Source of the DNA: Pilatotrama ljubarskyi | Taxonomy: Eukaryota; Basidiomycota; Agaricomycetes; Polyporales; Polyporaceae | Length of the DNA stretch: 64,000 nt | Assembly (NCBI GenBank): GCA_022385805.1 | Contig: MU277673.1 | Span: 616,511-680,510, forward strand | Direction: 5' to 3' | Shown here: positions 14,059 through 26,112 of the stretch, piece after piece | Layout of the letters: the number at the start of each line of letters is the position of its first letter | Numbering within the stretch: position 1 is the first letter of the stretch | Made by a program: the position numbers and the translations under genes | Notes under the pieces: generated by a model | What the model was told of the DNA's origin: nothing | Database searches by the model: none | Seen by the model: the letters and a program-made list of their open reading frames with translations, nothing else

Positions 14059-16834
14059 ATGAAGTCCTTGCACCAGAGACTGACACTGTGCGTTCTCCGC
14101 CGTCCCTTCTGGGGTTTGCTCGAGGCTAATATGCTCGTCTATGCAGTTATAGTGACGGGAATGAGACCTACACGTTCGTTCCCGCTGAGCCGGTAGGGGC
14201 TCGTTCTCTGACCATCTATCGCAACTCGGGAGACATAGTACTCAATGGTACGTTCATCTTTATGCTATCTGTTGACCAGACGCCAACATTGCTTCAGCCC
14301 CCAATACGCCCGTACCAGTCACGGCCGAACGCTCCGTCAAGACAATATATGGCATATACGGGATGATATCACTGGCTATGTGTCAGTCGCTCCCCTCGCC
14401 CCTCTCGTTCCTTCTTGCGCTGACCGCGCGTATAGCTGAATACATAATTGTCATCACCGGGCGAGAGCTACGAGGTCACATCATGAGGCAGAACATCTAC
14501 CGGGCTACCGAGTACGACATCCTCCCGCTCAACCCGGACGTCTCCGTGCAGACACCACCCAATGCTATTGAGGCGCACCTCCTCGCCCTCGTTCGCTCTC
14601 ACTTGCAGGGCGGTACCTTCTACTTCAGCTATGCATGGGACATTACGCGGAGATTGCAGGCCCAATGGCAGACCCTTCAGCAAGACGGTGACAAGGCGCT
14701 TTGGGAGATTGTGAGTTCATGTTGTCTGATTGTTCTACGGGTGCTCATGATGTATATAGGCGGATGATAGATTCTTCTGGAACAAGTCAGACTTGATTTT
14801 CTACTGCTAATGGGCAATGCTAATAGCACAGCATACAGGTTCCTGCACAGTAGATTTATAGACATCACGTCGACGAACCCTGACCACAATGTGAGTGTTG
14901 AAATTTTAGCCGAAATGGCCGCGTTGACGATGTTCCCTATGTAGCTGAGCGCATACATCCTTCCGGTGATATACGGCAGTGTGTTCTCTAAACCCCTCCC
15001 GCTTGTCTTCCCATGTACTCATAGCTATCCCGCAATTCCCCGTTGACATAGCATTCGATATCCGCCCCGTCAGCGTTGGTATCCACCAGCTTCGCCTCTG
15101 TCTCATCAGCAGACGCTCCCGCTATCGTGCCGGCACTCGGTACTTCCGACGAGGCATCGACTCGGAGGGTCACGTTGCGAACTTCAACGAGACCGAGCAG
15201 ATACTCTTGGTCGGCGGCGATGACTCCGGCACGCAACTCAGCTTTGTGCAGATCCGAGGGAGTATTCCTGTGTACTGGGCGGAGATCAACAATCTGCGGT
15301 ACAAGCCGGACGTCCAGATCATGGAACTGCAGGATACGGTAGGCCTGCTCTCCAGCGGAGTTGAGTTGTGGTGCTGACAGCATGCAGATTGACGCGATGC
15401 GCGCGCATCTCCAAGAGAATGTGAACTTGTATGGCGAGCAAGCGTTGGTGAACCTGGTCAACCACAAAGGTCACGAGAAGCCCGTGAAGGAGGCGTTCGA
15501 GAGATACTTCGAACAGGTTTGTGGCGGCGGTTGGCTCATGTGTATGCCGCATACTCAACGAGTGGTGTCCAGGCCAAACCGCCAAAGACCAGATATGAGT
15601 ACTTCGACTTCCACAGCGAGTGCAAGAACATGCGATGGGATAGAATCAGCGTACTCATCTCCAAGCTCGAGGACGAGCTCAATCAATACGGGTGGGTTCA
15701 AGGCATAGTCTAGGGAACCAAGGAAAGACTCAACGCTGCGTTCTAGTTACTTCCACCTCGAGTCGAGCAAGTCTGAGCCCGTGAAGCTGCAGACCGGCGT
15801 CATCCGGACCAACTGTATGGACAACCTGGACCGAACGAATGTCGCCCAGGCTGCTATTGCGAAATGGACCCTGAACCGGCAGCTCAAGGCTCTCGGCATC
15901 ATCCAGGAGAACGACTCAGTGGACAACTACGATGACCTCATAAAAGAGTTCCGTGAGAGTACGTGCAGAGGCCATGGTCAAGGTGCAGTAGGGAACTGAC
16001 CGCGACCACCGTTTCGCCTCGCAGTGTGGACGGACCATGCCAACTTCATCTCATTAGCCTACAGCGGCACTGGGGCTTTGAAGACTGATTTCACGCGCAC
16101 CGGGAAGCGCACCCGGAAAGGGTTGTTCGAGGATGGCTACAACTCTGTGATGCGCTATCTCAAAAATAACTTCTTCGACGGCGCTCGACAGGTGATTCTA
16201 GAGTCGCTGTAAACCTTCATGCCTCATGCTGAGCAGACCCTCGTCATAGGATGCGTTTGACCTAATGACTGGAGCATGGATCCCTCGCAGGGGATGGAAC
16301 CCCGCTACGCTGGTGGTCGACCGCAGGCCCCTCATTATCCGCGCCGTGAGTACCGATAGGTCCCGAATGCGTGGCTTACACTCACCGCACGTATGCTGCT
16401 CCAGCCCCCCTATGTCCTGTGGTTCTCTCTATTCATGATCTGTGCCGGGCTCACCCTTCCTCGGACGTCCGGTAAGTCTATCGGCAGACTACATGCCGTC
16501 GGCATCATCTGACCCATTTCCGCCTGGCACAGATTACTCGCTCTTCTACTATTTCTTGCTGTGGTTCACGGTCGCCGCGATCTCTCTCGTGTTCATCCTC
16601 ATGCATGGCATCGAATATGTGAACTGGCCACGCCTGCAGCCGCTAACGGACATCATCTACTACGAAGGCCCCGGCTTCCGATCGGGACGTAGAGGCATGG
16701 GTCTCGGACTACCCGCCCTTGAGAAGCTAAAGGAGGGCGCAGCGGCGCGAGCGAGAGACATCGCCGAGCAGCATCGTCGGGTGAAGAGCAAACGTTTGGA
16801 GGAAATCGAGATGGGCACTAAGCGTGTCGACTGA
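14059..16834 (+). CDS. SAC1-type phosphoinositide phosphatase
   Basis: Dephosphorylates PI4P (and PI3P) at the ER and Golgi; in yeast Sac1 also restrains sphingolipid synthesis with Orm proteins. The Sac domain contains the catalytic CX5R motif CMDNLDR within [15 protein letters not shown], and upstream family blocks such as [32 protein letters not shown] and [20 protein letters not shown]. Near the C-terminus are two membrane segments ([19 protein letters not shown] and [20 protein letters not shown]) with a short lumenal loop between them. This tail-anchor layout is that of Sac1 rather than Inp51-53 or Fig4. About 620 aa in more than ten exons, starting at the ATG at 14059. Confidence 0.94.
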
Positions 16835-17157
16835 GGGCCCTGCTGACTCGGACTTCTGGAGAGCGACTCGGGCTCTTGGTACTACATGACATATACGGAT
16901 CGGTACTCTATGTATTTATGATAATGCACGACGTGTTCACGACCATTACAGACCTGTTCAGCCCACACATGCCTGTGCTGCTCGCCCGACGCCCGTCCAA
17001 AGGGCGCGGCCACCGACGCAGATGGGCGCTTGTATGGGCGCTCTGCCACAGCGGAGTTTGAACGAGTGAGCGTGACAACTCCGACAGCAATCTGAGCGTG
17101 AGTGGAGAAGAACGCGCTCGCGCAGACAACGAAATTTACCCATCACACTCGACCACC
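16835..17157. other. Intergenic region between SAC1 and SET/NAP gene
   Basis: SAC1 3' UTR and the upstream region of the SET-like gene. No further gene seen. Confidence 0.5.
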
Positions 17158-18332
17158 ATGAGCAGCAAAGGTGTAAAACGCGCGTCCCCCGGCGCTGAGA
17201 GCGAGAAGAACCCCCTCGGCGACGTCGAGCTCTCCGACGAGGATGCCGTCAAGCTCCAGGCCGTCCAGAAGGACATCGCCCGCGTCGAGCTCGCACTCGG
17301 TACGTACCGTACCTCCTTTCGGCTATTGTTCCTCGCATACCCCTACCGCTCTCCCCTTCGGTATGAAGTCGCATGCTGACAAAGGACGCGTCTGCAGAGC
17401 GCCGCGCGCAGGAGAAGATGGTCCCCGTATATGAGAAGCGTCGCGAGATTGTGAAGGGGATCCCCAAGTTCTGGCCCGTCGCGCTCATGAACCACGGCAT
17501 GCTTGCGCTGCACGCGCAGCACAACTCGGACCAGGCCGCTCTCAGCTACCTCGAGGACCTCTGGCTCGTCCGCGACCCCGTCGAGTCGCGCTGCTTCACC
17601 CTTGAGTTCGTGAGTAACATTGTTTCTTCATGGGCTCGGGGCACGTACTGGGGGTGGCTCTGTGGCAGCATGGGTGGCAGGTAGCACGGTCGCTGACCAG
17701 ACTTGGTTTGGAACGATAGTACTTCAAGGAGAACCCGTACTTCTCCAACACGGTTCTGAAAAAGGAATACAAGTACGTCCCGCCGCCGGTCGAGGGCGAT
17801 GACAAGCCGGACGCCGACGGCATCACTGAGACGATGCTCGAGTTCTCTTGGGAACGTGATGTCCAGCCCCAGGTACGTTTGAAACAGTGTGCGCGAGCTG
17901 CTCGCAGGTGCACACTGGCAAGGGCGCGAGACATATGCTGACGAGAAATGACAGGCGACGAAGATTGACTGGAAGGACGACTCGAAGAACCTGACGAAGC
18001 TGCACCCCCTCGTGAAGGATGAGGACGACGACCTGCCCTCGGAGGGCGGAAGCTTCTTCAACTTCTTCGAGGTGGCCGACGACCCGTTTGACGTGAGTTG
18101 CATATTTAGACGTGGATGAGTCTTTTGCGGTGCCGATGCTGATACGCGACGGCGGCGACAGATTGGGGTGACGATCGCGAACGATGTATTCCCGGAGGCG
18201 ATCGAGTACTTCCTTGGGCACGCTGGCGGCGAGGACGTCGACAGCGACGAGGAGGACGAGAGCGATGACGACGAGAACGAGGAGGAGATCGACTTGGAGA
18301 AGCCCCGCCCGAAGAAGCAGAAGAAGGCGTAA
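17158..18332 (+). CDS. NAP-family histone chaperone (SET/TAF-I/Vps75-like)
   Basis: Histone chaperone of the nucleosome assembly protein family. After a short basic head, the dimerisation helix runs ELSDEDAVKLQAVQKDIARVEL and continues ERRAQEKMVPVYEKRREIVKGIP. The earmuff domain follows with FWPVALMNHGMLALHA, LSYLEDLWLVRD, FTLEFYFKENPYFSN and TVLKKEYKY. GGSFFNFFEV is the SET-type block. A long Asp/Glu-rich tail (VDSDEEDESDDDENEEEIDL) ends in a basic KPRPKKQKKA that may serve as nuclear localisation signal. About 270 aa, roughly five exons. The short helix and single acidic tail favour SET over NAP1. Confidence 0.9.
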
Positions 18333-18754
18333 GAGGCGCGACTCTCTGGAGCAGTGTGCAGGGTGAGCGGGGAGAGATTACCGAAGTGCATTCTATGGGC
18401 GTTGGATGAGCGCATGGGGTGCGGAGGTACGCGGGATGTGCGCGCAACATCCGCGTTGCCGACGAAAAAGTAGAATGGATTATGGAATTGGAGTCGGTGA
18501 TGTGCCTAAATATACCGAACGCAGGATTGGATGGTATTTTGGGTGGAGTGCTTGCCGTCACGGCCTGGGTGGCGCGTGTGTTTGGGCTTGTTGACTCCCC
18601 TCCCTATATCGTCTCGAGAGGCCTGCCTCGTTTTCTTGCCTTCGCTTCGACGACCCTCAACAAAGTACTTAAACTCTCGACGTCGAGTGTCCGACTCCTC
18701 GACGCCGCCCCCGTCTTCCCCTCTCCGTCCACCTTCGCTCTTTACTTCCTCGCC
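18333..18754. other. Intergenic region upstream of chitin deacetylase
   Basis: SET-like gene 3' UTR and chitin deacetylase promoter. The open frame continues upstream of 18755 without a stop, but the signal peptide places the start at 18755. A weak TATA-like CTATAT lies near 18604. Confidence 0.45.
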
Positions 18755-20392
18755 ATGAAGCTCGCCGCGATTTCGGCGATCGTCCTCCCCGCCCTTGTCT
18801 CCGCACACGGACTCCGGGACGCTCATCACGCCCGCCAAGCCACCCCGCCTAGCTCTTCTGTTCCGGCCGCTAGCCCCGCCACCTCTGTTGGCACCCCCGC
18901 AGCGGCATCGGGCGCGCCTGCCCAGTCCTCGGCTGTTGCTGCTCCTGGTACCACCCCTGCTGGGCCCGCGACTGCCGCATCGCTCACCTTCACCCTCGCC
19001 GCTACGAATCCCAGCGCTGTTCCTCTATCCGGGATCGCTTCTGGCGTGAGCTCTGAGCCTACTGTCCCCGCTTCCACGACGTACGCCAGCGGCACGACTC
19101 CCACCTTCCTGCCCAACGCCCCTCCCCTACCCAACCGTGCGTCTTTCAATTTTCCACATCAATCAAGTCATCTAGTAGCGCTGACGCCCATATGTATATC
19201 CCAACAGCGGTCACCCTTGTTCCTGCAAGCTACCCGACACTGGACAAGACACCTCCTATCGACTCTCCTGAGGTAAAACAATGGATACAGGACGTCCAGA
19301 ACTCCGGTGTTGAGATCCCCAACATCACCCCCACCAACCCTGGTGGCTGTCCTAACAACACCGATGCGGCTGCAGATCAGAGCCGTTGCTGGTGGACTTG
19401 TGGCGGCTGCAAGGCTGACGACGACATCGAGGAGTGCCCCGACAAGATGACTTGGGGTCTCACCTATGATGATGGGCCTGCGCTCCACACCGGGAAGCTT
19501 CTCAGCTATCTTGACTCAGTCAACCTGAAGGCTACGTTCTTCGTCGTGGGTTCTCGCGCCATTTCGTACCCGGCCCTCCTGCAGCAGGAGTACATGGCCC
19601 AGCACCAGATCGCCGTCCACACCTGGAGCCACCCTCCCATGACTACCCTCACGAACGAGCAGGTCATTGCTGAGCTCGGTTGGTCCAAGAAGGTCATTAA
19701 GGACGTCCTCGGTGTCACCCCCACCTACTGGCGTCCCCCGTACGGCGATGTCGATAACCGTGTTCGTGCGATTGCGAAGGCAATGGGTCTCCAGACCTCT
19801 ATCTGGACGCGTATCAGCCCGACCGCCACGTTTGATACCGGTGGTATGTAGTGTCAGTGATGCATATGTTGAGTTACGGCTTACAAGGGCGATCTCCCCA
19901 GACTTCGACATTGCAGGCGGTCTTACGAGCTCCACTCAGGTGTTGGACAACTGGGAGAGCATCATTGGCAACGCGACCACGATTGACCACGGTTTCATCG
20001 TCCTAGAGCACGACCTCTTCCAGCAGTCGGTTGACATCGCCACCGGATACATTCTTCCCGATGCGCTCGCACACCAGCCGCCCTTTAACATCATGCCCAT
20101 CGTGCAGTGCCTGAAGAAGCCTATGCAGGATGCCTACATCGAGACCAACGACAACACCACGAACCCTATTGGTATGTCCACCACAGGCTCAGGAACGGAG
20201 TCCGCAAGTGGCACTCATCCTGGCTCCTCTTCAACAGGTTCAGCAGCCGCTACTGGCAGCAGCGCGGAGGCGAGCGGTAACTCCTCTGGTGCGAGTGCGC
20301 ACGGCAACGGTGCCATGGGCCTTGCTAGTCCCAGCTCCCTGGGCGGGGCCGCTCTTGGTGTCGTCGCTGGCGCTCTCGCGCTGTTCGTGTAG
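18755..20392 (+). CDS. GPI-anchored chitin deacetylase (CE4 / NodB domain)
   Basis: Deacetylates cell-wall chitin to chitosan. Exons 18755-19136, 19208-19843 and 19902-20392 give 502 aa. The product has a signal peptide (MKLAAISAIVLPALVSAHG) and a Ser/Ala/Pro/Thr-rich linker to about residue 125. The catalytic domain shows motif 1 TYDDGP, motif 2 HTWSH (metal-binding His pair), motif 3 RPPYGD and the late motif LEHD. The usual motif-4 region reads SIWTRISPTATFDTGDFD, without the W-x-x-D-T block of classical enzymes. A Cys-rich CWWTCGGC segment precedes motif 1. The Ser/Gly-rich tail ends in a hydrophobic stretch (ALGVVAGALALFV), fitting a GPI anchor. A secreted, wall-bound location is inferred. 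Family well supported; exact substrate untested. Confidence 0.93.
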
Positions 20393-21938
20393 GAGATCGA
20401 ATACATTGGGACAATTGGGGTCATACGATCTCGCAGGGGCTTGTAGTTGTTGGCAGTTTCATGGTTACGACTCCCCCCATCCTGCACCATGCCTTGATCG
20501 GCATGTTCTCGTTGCACATCGTCCTCACATCGCAAGTCTGTCGTATCTCCAGACCTTCTGTCGGACTCGCATACCTACCTCACGACCTATGCCGTCAACC
20601 TCCTCTTTAGTCTCTATTCGTTTTGTGCTCTACGAACACAACGTACCTTAGTGCCACTTGTCGCTGGACTCTGACAACTTATCTACTACGTCTCGCTCTC
20701 TGTCGATCTTGTTGTTCGTCGTCTGCCGCCCACCCTCTTCGCTCGTTTTGCAAGCAGTCTTGTTGTGCAGTACCATCACTCGGCGTGATCGAGTACACGC
20801 GACCGTTGTGTCGCTCTCTGTCTGAGTCTGTACCAGCTGTGGAGATGCTGGCACCGGGTACCCCGCAATCGAAATCCGCCCTGGCTCATGCTGCTCCTGC
20901 TGCAGATCGGGCATTCGAGAAACGATCTGGGTTTCGACCGATCACAGCCTGAGCTATCGAAGACTGTTCCATGCAGACGTTCGACGCACTCTGCGTTCCT
21001 TGCGGCAGCGTTCCTGGACCCGCCACACAGGTCCGACGGGGGACGGAGGTTGGCGGGGCAGCCGCCCGCCGCGTCGGCCGCGGGCTGCACCCGCCTGCGG
21101 AAAATGCAACCACCGCTCAACGTCCACGGCCCGCGTCTCACGCTCTCAGCTGATCTCGAGGAGTCTCGAGGGTCGTCGAGGCTTTAGGGAGTTATCACCA
21201 GGCACTCCTGGCACCTGCGACCGTGACGCGTCGATGTGACACGCGTTTGGTTGGTAAGTCCCCCGGCATCCATCGCGTCGGCGAGACAGCTCAGTACTTA
21301 CAGTACTCAGCAGAGGCTGGAGCTCGGGCCTCGGAAGATACAGTATCGACGTGGGCTGACAATGTCGCGAGCGCGCGGGCCCATGATACCGGTCACACAC
21401 GGGACTCGGGAGGCTGGAGAAGGCCGGAGCTGCATTGAATTGATGCAAGTCCGGACCGACATGCAGGTGGTGGAGGAACGAGTCCATGCGAAAGCTGAGC
21501 GCTGAGCAGCGGCCGCTGTCGTTGCGAAGGCCGCTCGTGCCGACTGCTATGTACATACCCCGCCCCGCGATTTCGTATCGTGTCCGTACGTCATACGTAA
21601 CTACAACAAATGCAGAGAGTCGAAGTAGCCCAAGTGCAAATGTAGGGTATGGAGTGACGACGCTGTCCGAGGAGGAAAATTGGGGAATACCTGATATATA
21701 CTGTGTGATAAATGAGAAACCGGAGGCAGAAGGATCGTGAAGCACGCGTGCGCACGCACGCATACTGTAGACAGCAGAAATTCATTACACAAGTGGCGGT
21801 GAGAATATCCACACACAGAAAGGTCCATCTTCCCGCCAACGTTTCCGCAGTAGTAGTAGTGAGTATCCGCTGCGTCTACGCCTGCGTGTCAACGTAACAT
21901 CCGCGCGCGAGATGCGTCATCGCACGGCGAGCACCCGC
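20393..21938. other. 1.5-kb region between convergent wall genes; no gene seen
   Basis: The region lies between the stops of chitin deacetylase and GH72, which converge. It holds their 3' UTRs and sequence with no recognisable coding exon, tRNA or repeat. Its length is large for a convergent pair in this gene-dense window, so a non-coding transcript or decayed gene is possible but not supported by anything I can read. Confidence 0.45.
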
Positions 21939-24017
21939 TCATGCGACGGTGAGCGCGGAGCCAAGGACACTGAACACGAACGCGACGCCGAGACCGAGCA
22001 GGGCGCTGGGGCTGCCGCCAAAGAGCGCGACGGCGCCGTTATGGTTGTTCGAGGTGCCCGTGCCGGAGGAACCGCTGCTGCCCGACGAGCCGGAGCCGTT
22101 CGAGCCACTCGAGCCGCTCGGCGCGGTGGGCGTGAACGTGGCGGACGGGCTGGTGAGGCAGGAGCTCGCCGCGGCGTTCGCGCCCGAGACGGACGAGGGC
22201 GCGTTGGCGTTCACGGTCGCGTTGCCGCTGAAGTCGCACGAGGTGGCGGCGCGGTTCGTGATCTCGTAGTACTCGCTCATGACAAACGAGAGCTTCGTCG
22301 CTGGTACGCGGAAAGCAAGGTGAACAGACGAACGTGCCGTTAGCGTCGTGCGGATGTGATCGAGGATGGGCGCGGGAAATGGGGAAGGAGGAACTCACCG
22401 GGATCGCAGAACGCAACACGGCCGTAGGTGCCGGTGGTGCCATTGCCGGAGATGTCGTTGCAGTTGCCGCCCTGCTGGCTGAGAAGGGAGCAGCCGAGGT
22501 CGATGAGCGAGCCGACGATGTCGGTCGTGTTCGACGTCTTGGGCGTGAACTGGCAGCTGACGATGTTCTCCAGGCAGTTGCACGCGGCCTCGTTCGGCGT
22601 CGGCGGGAGCGTGTTCGACGCGAGCCATGTCGAGTTCTGCGGCGGGCACGCGGGGAAGGTTGTCGAGCCCGCGTCGCTCTTGCTGGGCGTCGTCGGGAAC
22701 GTCACGTTGCTGTACTGCGCCTTGAGTCGCCCGAAGTCGTCGTTCGGCGTGACGGTGTCGCCGTCGACGGTGACCATGCCGAACTGGCCGTCGTTGCTCT
22801 GCGCGGGGAAGTAGCTGAAGGCGACCGCGCCGGACCAGATGTCGGACATGGGCGGGCTGAAGATAATGGGCACGTCGGTCCAGAGGCGCGGCGGCTGCTT
22901 CACACAGCCAAACTCGCTGAAGTACGCGGGCACATTGTAGCCGGCAAAGTCACCGTTCTTGCCGTTGTAGGCCGAGGCGTTGTCGTCACCGCAGAACTCG
23001 CTGTGGCAGAACAAGGCCAGGCGGGTGGCGTGAGGGTAAGCAAGGGAAAGAAGGACCAAACGGTCAGATGTGCTCCGGGGAGATGGCTGCGGACGGACGT
23101 ACTAGTTGTTCAGGCCGAAGAGATCAATGGCGGTCGAGCCGGAATTAGAACCCGTGGGATCACAGCTGAGGTATTCCGCGAGAGGGAGGACCCAGTTGTC
23201 GTCACCGTCGATAGCGGCATAGCCTACGAGGGCTGACGAGGAGATGGAGTTGCTGCGGACGGGCAACGAGGCTCACGGTCAGCGCGGGCGGTCATGGGAA
23301 AGTTAGACTTCACGAACAGGTATGCCCGGACGTCACGAGCGGCGGCCTTGATGAAGGGAGCTGCCTGGGTGCCAGCGGGGTTGACGATGATCTCGTTGCC
23401 GACGTTGAACGCGAGGATGTTGTCGTACTTGCTAAAGGCGTCGATGGTCTCAATGTACTGGTCGAGGAGGTTGGTGGTCCATGAGGGGTTGTTGCGGTCG
23501 ATGGAACCATTGATCGGCAGGGCAAGGTCGATGCTACGGGACACACTCAGTACAGCATTCGAAGTCGAAAGTGTTGGAGCGCATACATAGCGTAGATGCC
23601 GGCTTTGCTGAAGGCATTCATACAATCGTCGTGGTTGAGAGACGAGTTCACGCTGTAGACACGGATGGTGTTGACTGTGAGCTGCTGCATGAACGAGATG
23701 TCGCGGTTGCACGCGGAGCCGTCCGTCAGGGGATCGGTGAAGGTCGACGGCTCAGAGAATGGACTGTTGGGGTCGTTCGCGACGGCACCTGAAGAGCGGG
23801 ATTTACGGTGAGCGCGCCGAACAACGACGACCGCGAGAGCGACGAGAGCAGACGCACCTTGGCCCTGGTAGGCGATACCCTTGATGAAGAACCGGTTCCC
23901 ATCGTCCGTGTAGAGGTACCTGCCAGCACGGGAGACCTTTTGGAGGGCGGCGGTCCCCGCGACGAGGGCGAGGACGGCGGCGGCGAGGCCGGAGACCCTG
24001 GAGAAGGGGGTGTACAT
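21939..24017 (-). CDS. GPI-anchored 1,3-beta-glucanosyltransferase (GH72 + CBM43; Gas/Gel family)
   Basis: Elongates and remodels wall beta-1,3-glucan by cutting and rejoining chains. The product of about 530 aa begins with a signal peptide (MYTPFSRVSGLAAAVLALVA). The GH72 domain has YLYTDDGNRFFIKGIAYQGQ at its start, the acid/base Glu in FNVGNEI and the nucleophile Glu in YFSEFGC. A Cys-rich CBM43/X8 module follows (CNCLENIVSCQF to GRVAFCDP). The Ser/Gly-rich stretch and the hydrophobic end (GLGVAFVFSVLGSALTVA) indicate a GPI anchor. About six exons. The ATG at 24017 is 252 nt from the divergent tRNA-Lys. Clearly a Gas-family member of the CBM43-bearing type. Confidence 0.95.
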
Positions 24018-24269
24018 TAGGACCTCAGCTGGGAGGCGTCAGGGATAGAAGTAGGCTGGTGTCGTGAAAGGGACGGGCGGATGGAGGGAGACCGGGACAA
24101 GGAGGGAAGTCGAGAGGGATGGGCCGTGCAGAGGAGGCCGCGCGGGGTTTTGAATGGAGGCGTGGGTCCCGAGCGCGGAGAGGCCGTCCCCGGGCAACTC
24201 TCTCCGTGCCGAGCGGCCTCATCGGGCACCGCGGCGTTATCTAGAAAAGTGTAATGCAAGGCCAGCATC

Positions 24270-24353
24270 GCCCGCCTAGCTCAATCGGATAGAGCGTCAG
24301 ACTCTTACTAGCGGGTGATCTGAAGGCTGCGAGTTCGACCCTCGCGGTGGGCT
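24270..24353 (+). tRNA. tRNA-Lys(CUU) with 10-nt intron, second copy
   Basis: Base-for-base identical to the copy at 5613-5696, including the 10-nt intron (24308-24317). The flanks differ apart from the first few bases on each side. A TTTT run starts a few bases after the gene. It is head-to-head with the GH72 gene. Stems and anticodon are as described for the first copy. Confidence 0.95.
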
Positions 24354-24615
24354 AGTCCTTTTGATTTCGCTGCTCCTGCGCTCAGCTTGCTTTTTGAGTC
24401 GAATAGCGACCGTCTCGATTTGGCGTACTTCACAGCGCAACACTAGGGATCCGATATTGTCATCTATTCGATGTTTCATGTACATAGCGTTGCATTACAT
24501 AACTGAGTCGTGAAAGCGTCCGTGGTGTAGTAGGCGTGTAGACCCGCGTGCGCAAGTCATGCGTTACGAATAAACAATTACAGAGGGATGGCCAGCATCG
24601 AATGCGCAGCGAATC

Positions 24616-25736
24616 TCATCCACGGTAAGTGCAGCAGCTACGGGTACATTAGCCAAGGTGCATGCCGGGCGTACGAAGCGAGACATACCTGATCATGTAG
24701 GGCAATATAGATACTAGCAGGCATGCCCAGGCAGCCCAGAGAAGGTACAAAGCGTCACCAGTCGAGACGGTTATACCCAACGGGACGGGTGCCGCCGAGG
24801 GTCCGACGACGAAACTGTTGACGGACTCGGCCTTTTTGATCATGACCGTCCAGATCGTCGCGCCAATCAGCAGCGTGAGCGAACCCAGCACGGCGAATAG
24901 AGTGGATAGGAAGAAGAGCACTGTGTGCTTGAGCAAGCCTCTGCGCGCAGTATGTGAGCAAATGCACGGCAGACGAGGCGGCGCATGACTACTGACGTGA
25001 ACAGGGCCAGTGCAGAGCAGACTGAGCCAATTATTATGAGGTAGTACGCCCCGTTCGTGAAGTCGCCCAGATAGTTCGAGTCGATGAACGTGCCCTGCGT
25101 GATGAGCGCGGTGGTGACGCCGGAATAGTTCATAGACATGTCGGCGACCATGTTCCCGAACGGCTCGAACCGGTTCGCGGCAGAGGTGTTGGAGCATATG
25201 CCCTGGGACCCATTCACATAGCCGCAGTATGAGTACAACCCGTACTTGTATAGGTCGCGAATGCCTTGCTGAGCTTGCAGGGGTGCAGACGCGTTGTCGG
25301 TATAAAGTCCGAATATTGGGTCACCGAGAGCGGCGGCGAGGCCTTGCCTATTCCAGAATTAGGCGAGCACGCAGATATAAGGTTGGTGGGAGAACGCACC
25401 CATAGCCAGAGGTGTTGACGTTGACCTGCGCGGCTCATTGCGTCAACCCACTGCCTGCAATGTCGATGTGCGGTCTCGATTCACCATGGAAATGCCTCGA
25501 GGAACCGTCGAGGTGTTGATTTGCCCAACCTGGGGGTTCGGTAATCTATCAGCGGGTGATAAGGGCTATCGCGAAGCCCGACGCCGTGACGCACATGCAT
25601 GAATACGAGCAGCACGAACGAGACAAACCTGGTTCGATGCGAACGCATTGTCAGCGCATGCGCTAAGCGAGATGTGAAGTCAAAATGGGACGCACGAGAG
25701 GACGGACGCGCTGCCGATGCATATTTCGCCGCGCAT
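24616..25736 (-). CDS. SUR7/PalI family membrane protein
   Basis: Four-spanning membrane protein of the SUR7/PalI family, whose best studied members sit in eisosome (MCC) domains of the plasma membrane or in pH sensing. The start must be assembled from very small exons: 25696-25736 (41 nt), 25595-25628 (34 nt) and 25485-25529 (45 nt). They join to MRGEICIGSASVLSFVSFVL and then LVFMHVGQINTSTVPRGISM. The external loop has the conserved Cys motif GLYSYCGYVNG..C. Later membrane segments are YYLIIIGSVCSALALF, VLFFLSTLFAVLGSLTLLIG and ALYLLWAAWACLLVSILPYM. A final short exon encodes SCCTYRG and stop. Exon borders use good consensus sites. The exact family role here is unknown. Confidence 0.85.
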
Positions 25737-26112
25737 GGTATCGTGAGGAGAGCGAAGGGGGAGGGGAGGAGGGAAGGGGTATCCGGGCGGACTGCGGAGA
25801 GCGGGTGAACGTGCAGTTGAGCGCAGAGAGCCTCGAGGAATCCTGACGCGACTGAGTCGTTCGCGCCGTGCCAAAGTCACCTGCCCTCCAACGCCCGCCT
25901 GCCTAATCCGGACGTTCCCACGGGTCGCGTACCGCGCGTCTAGCGATGGCCCGTAACGTGCGTGTGTCGCGAGCTGCAGCGCGTCCTCGTCCCAGCACTC
26001 CCCGTCCGACAAGCTATGCGCCTCACCTAGCTCTCCGTCCGAGCTCGCTGTCTCTCTCGCTCTCGAAGGCCCATTACTCGTTCTCCTCCTACAAGCCGTA
26101 CCCTCTTATACC
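25737..26112. promoter_or_regulatory. Divergent promoter region, SUR7-like / sterol glucosyltransferase
   Basis: 376 nt between two divergent start codons. No extra gene is seen. A CTTATA stretch lies just before the glucosyltransferase ATG, too close to act as an ordinary TATA box. Confidence 0.4.

Noticed and set aside
17546..18415. 289-codon minus-strand open frame
   Set aside because: Antisense to the SET/NAP gene. The serine runs are the complement of its acidic codons.
22334..23236. 300-codon open frame on the + strand
   Set aside because: It is antisense to the GH72 coding exons and has a Arg/Glu/Val/Gly-rich composition typical of the reverse strand of GC-rich genes.
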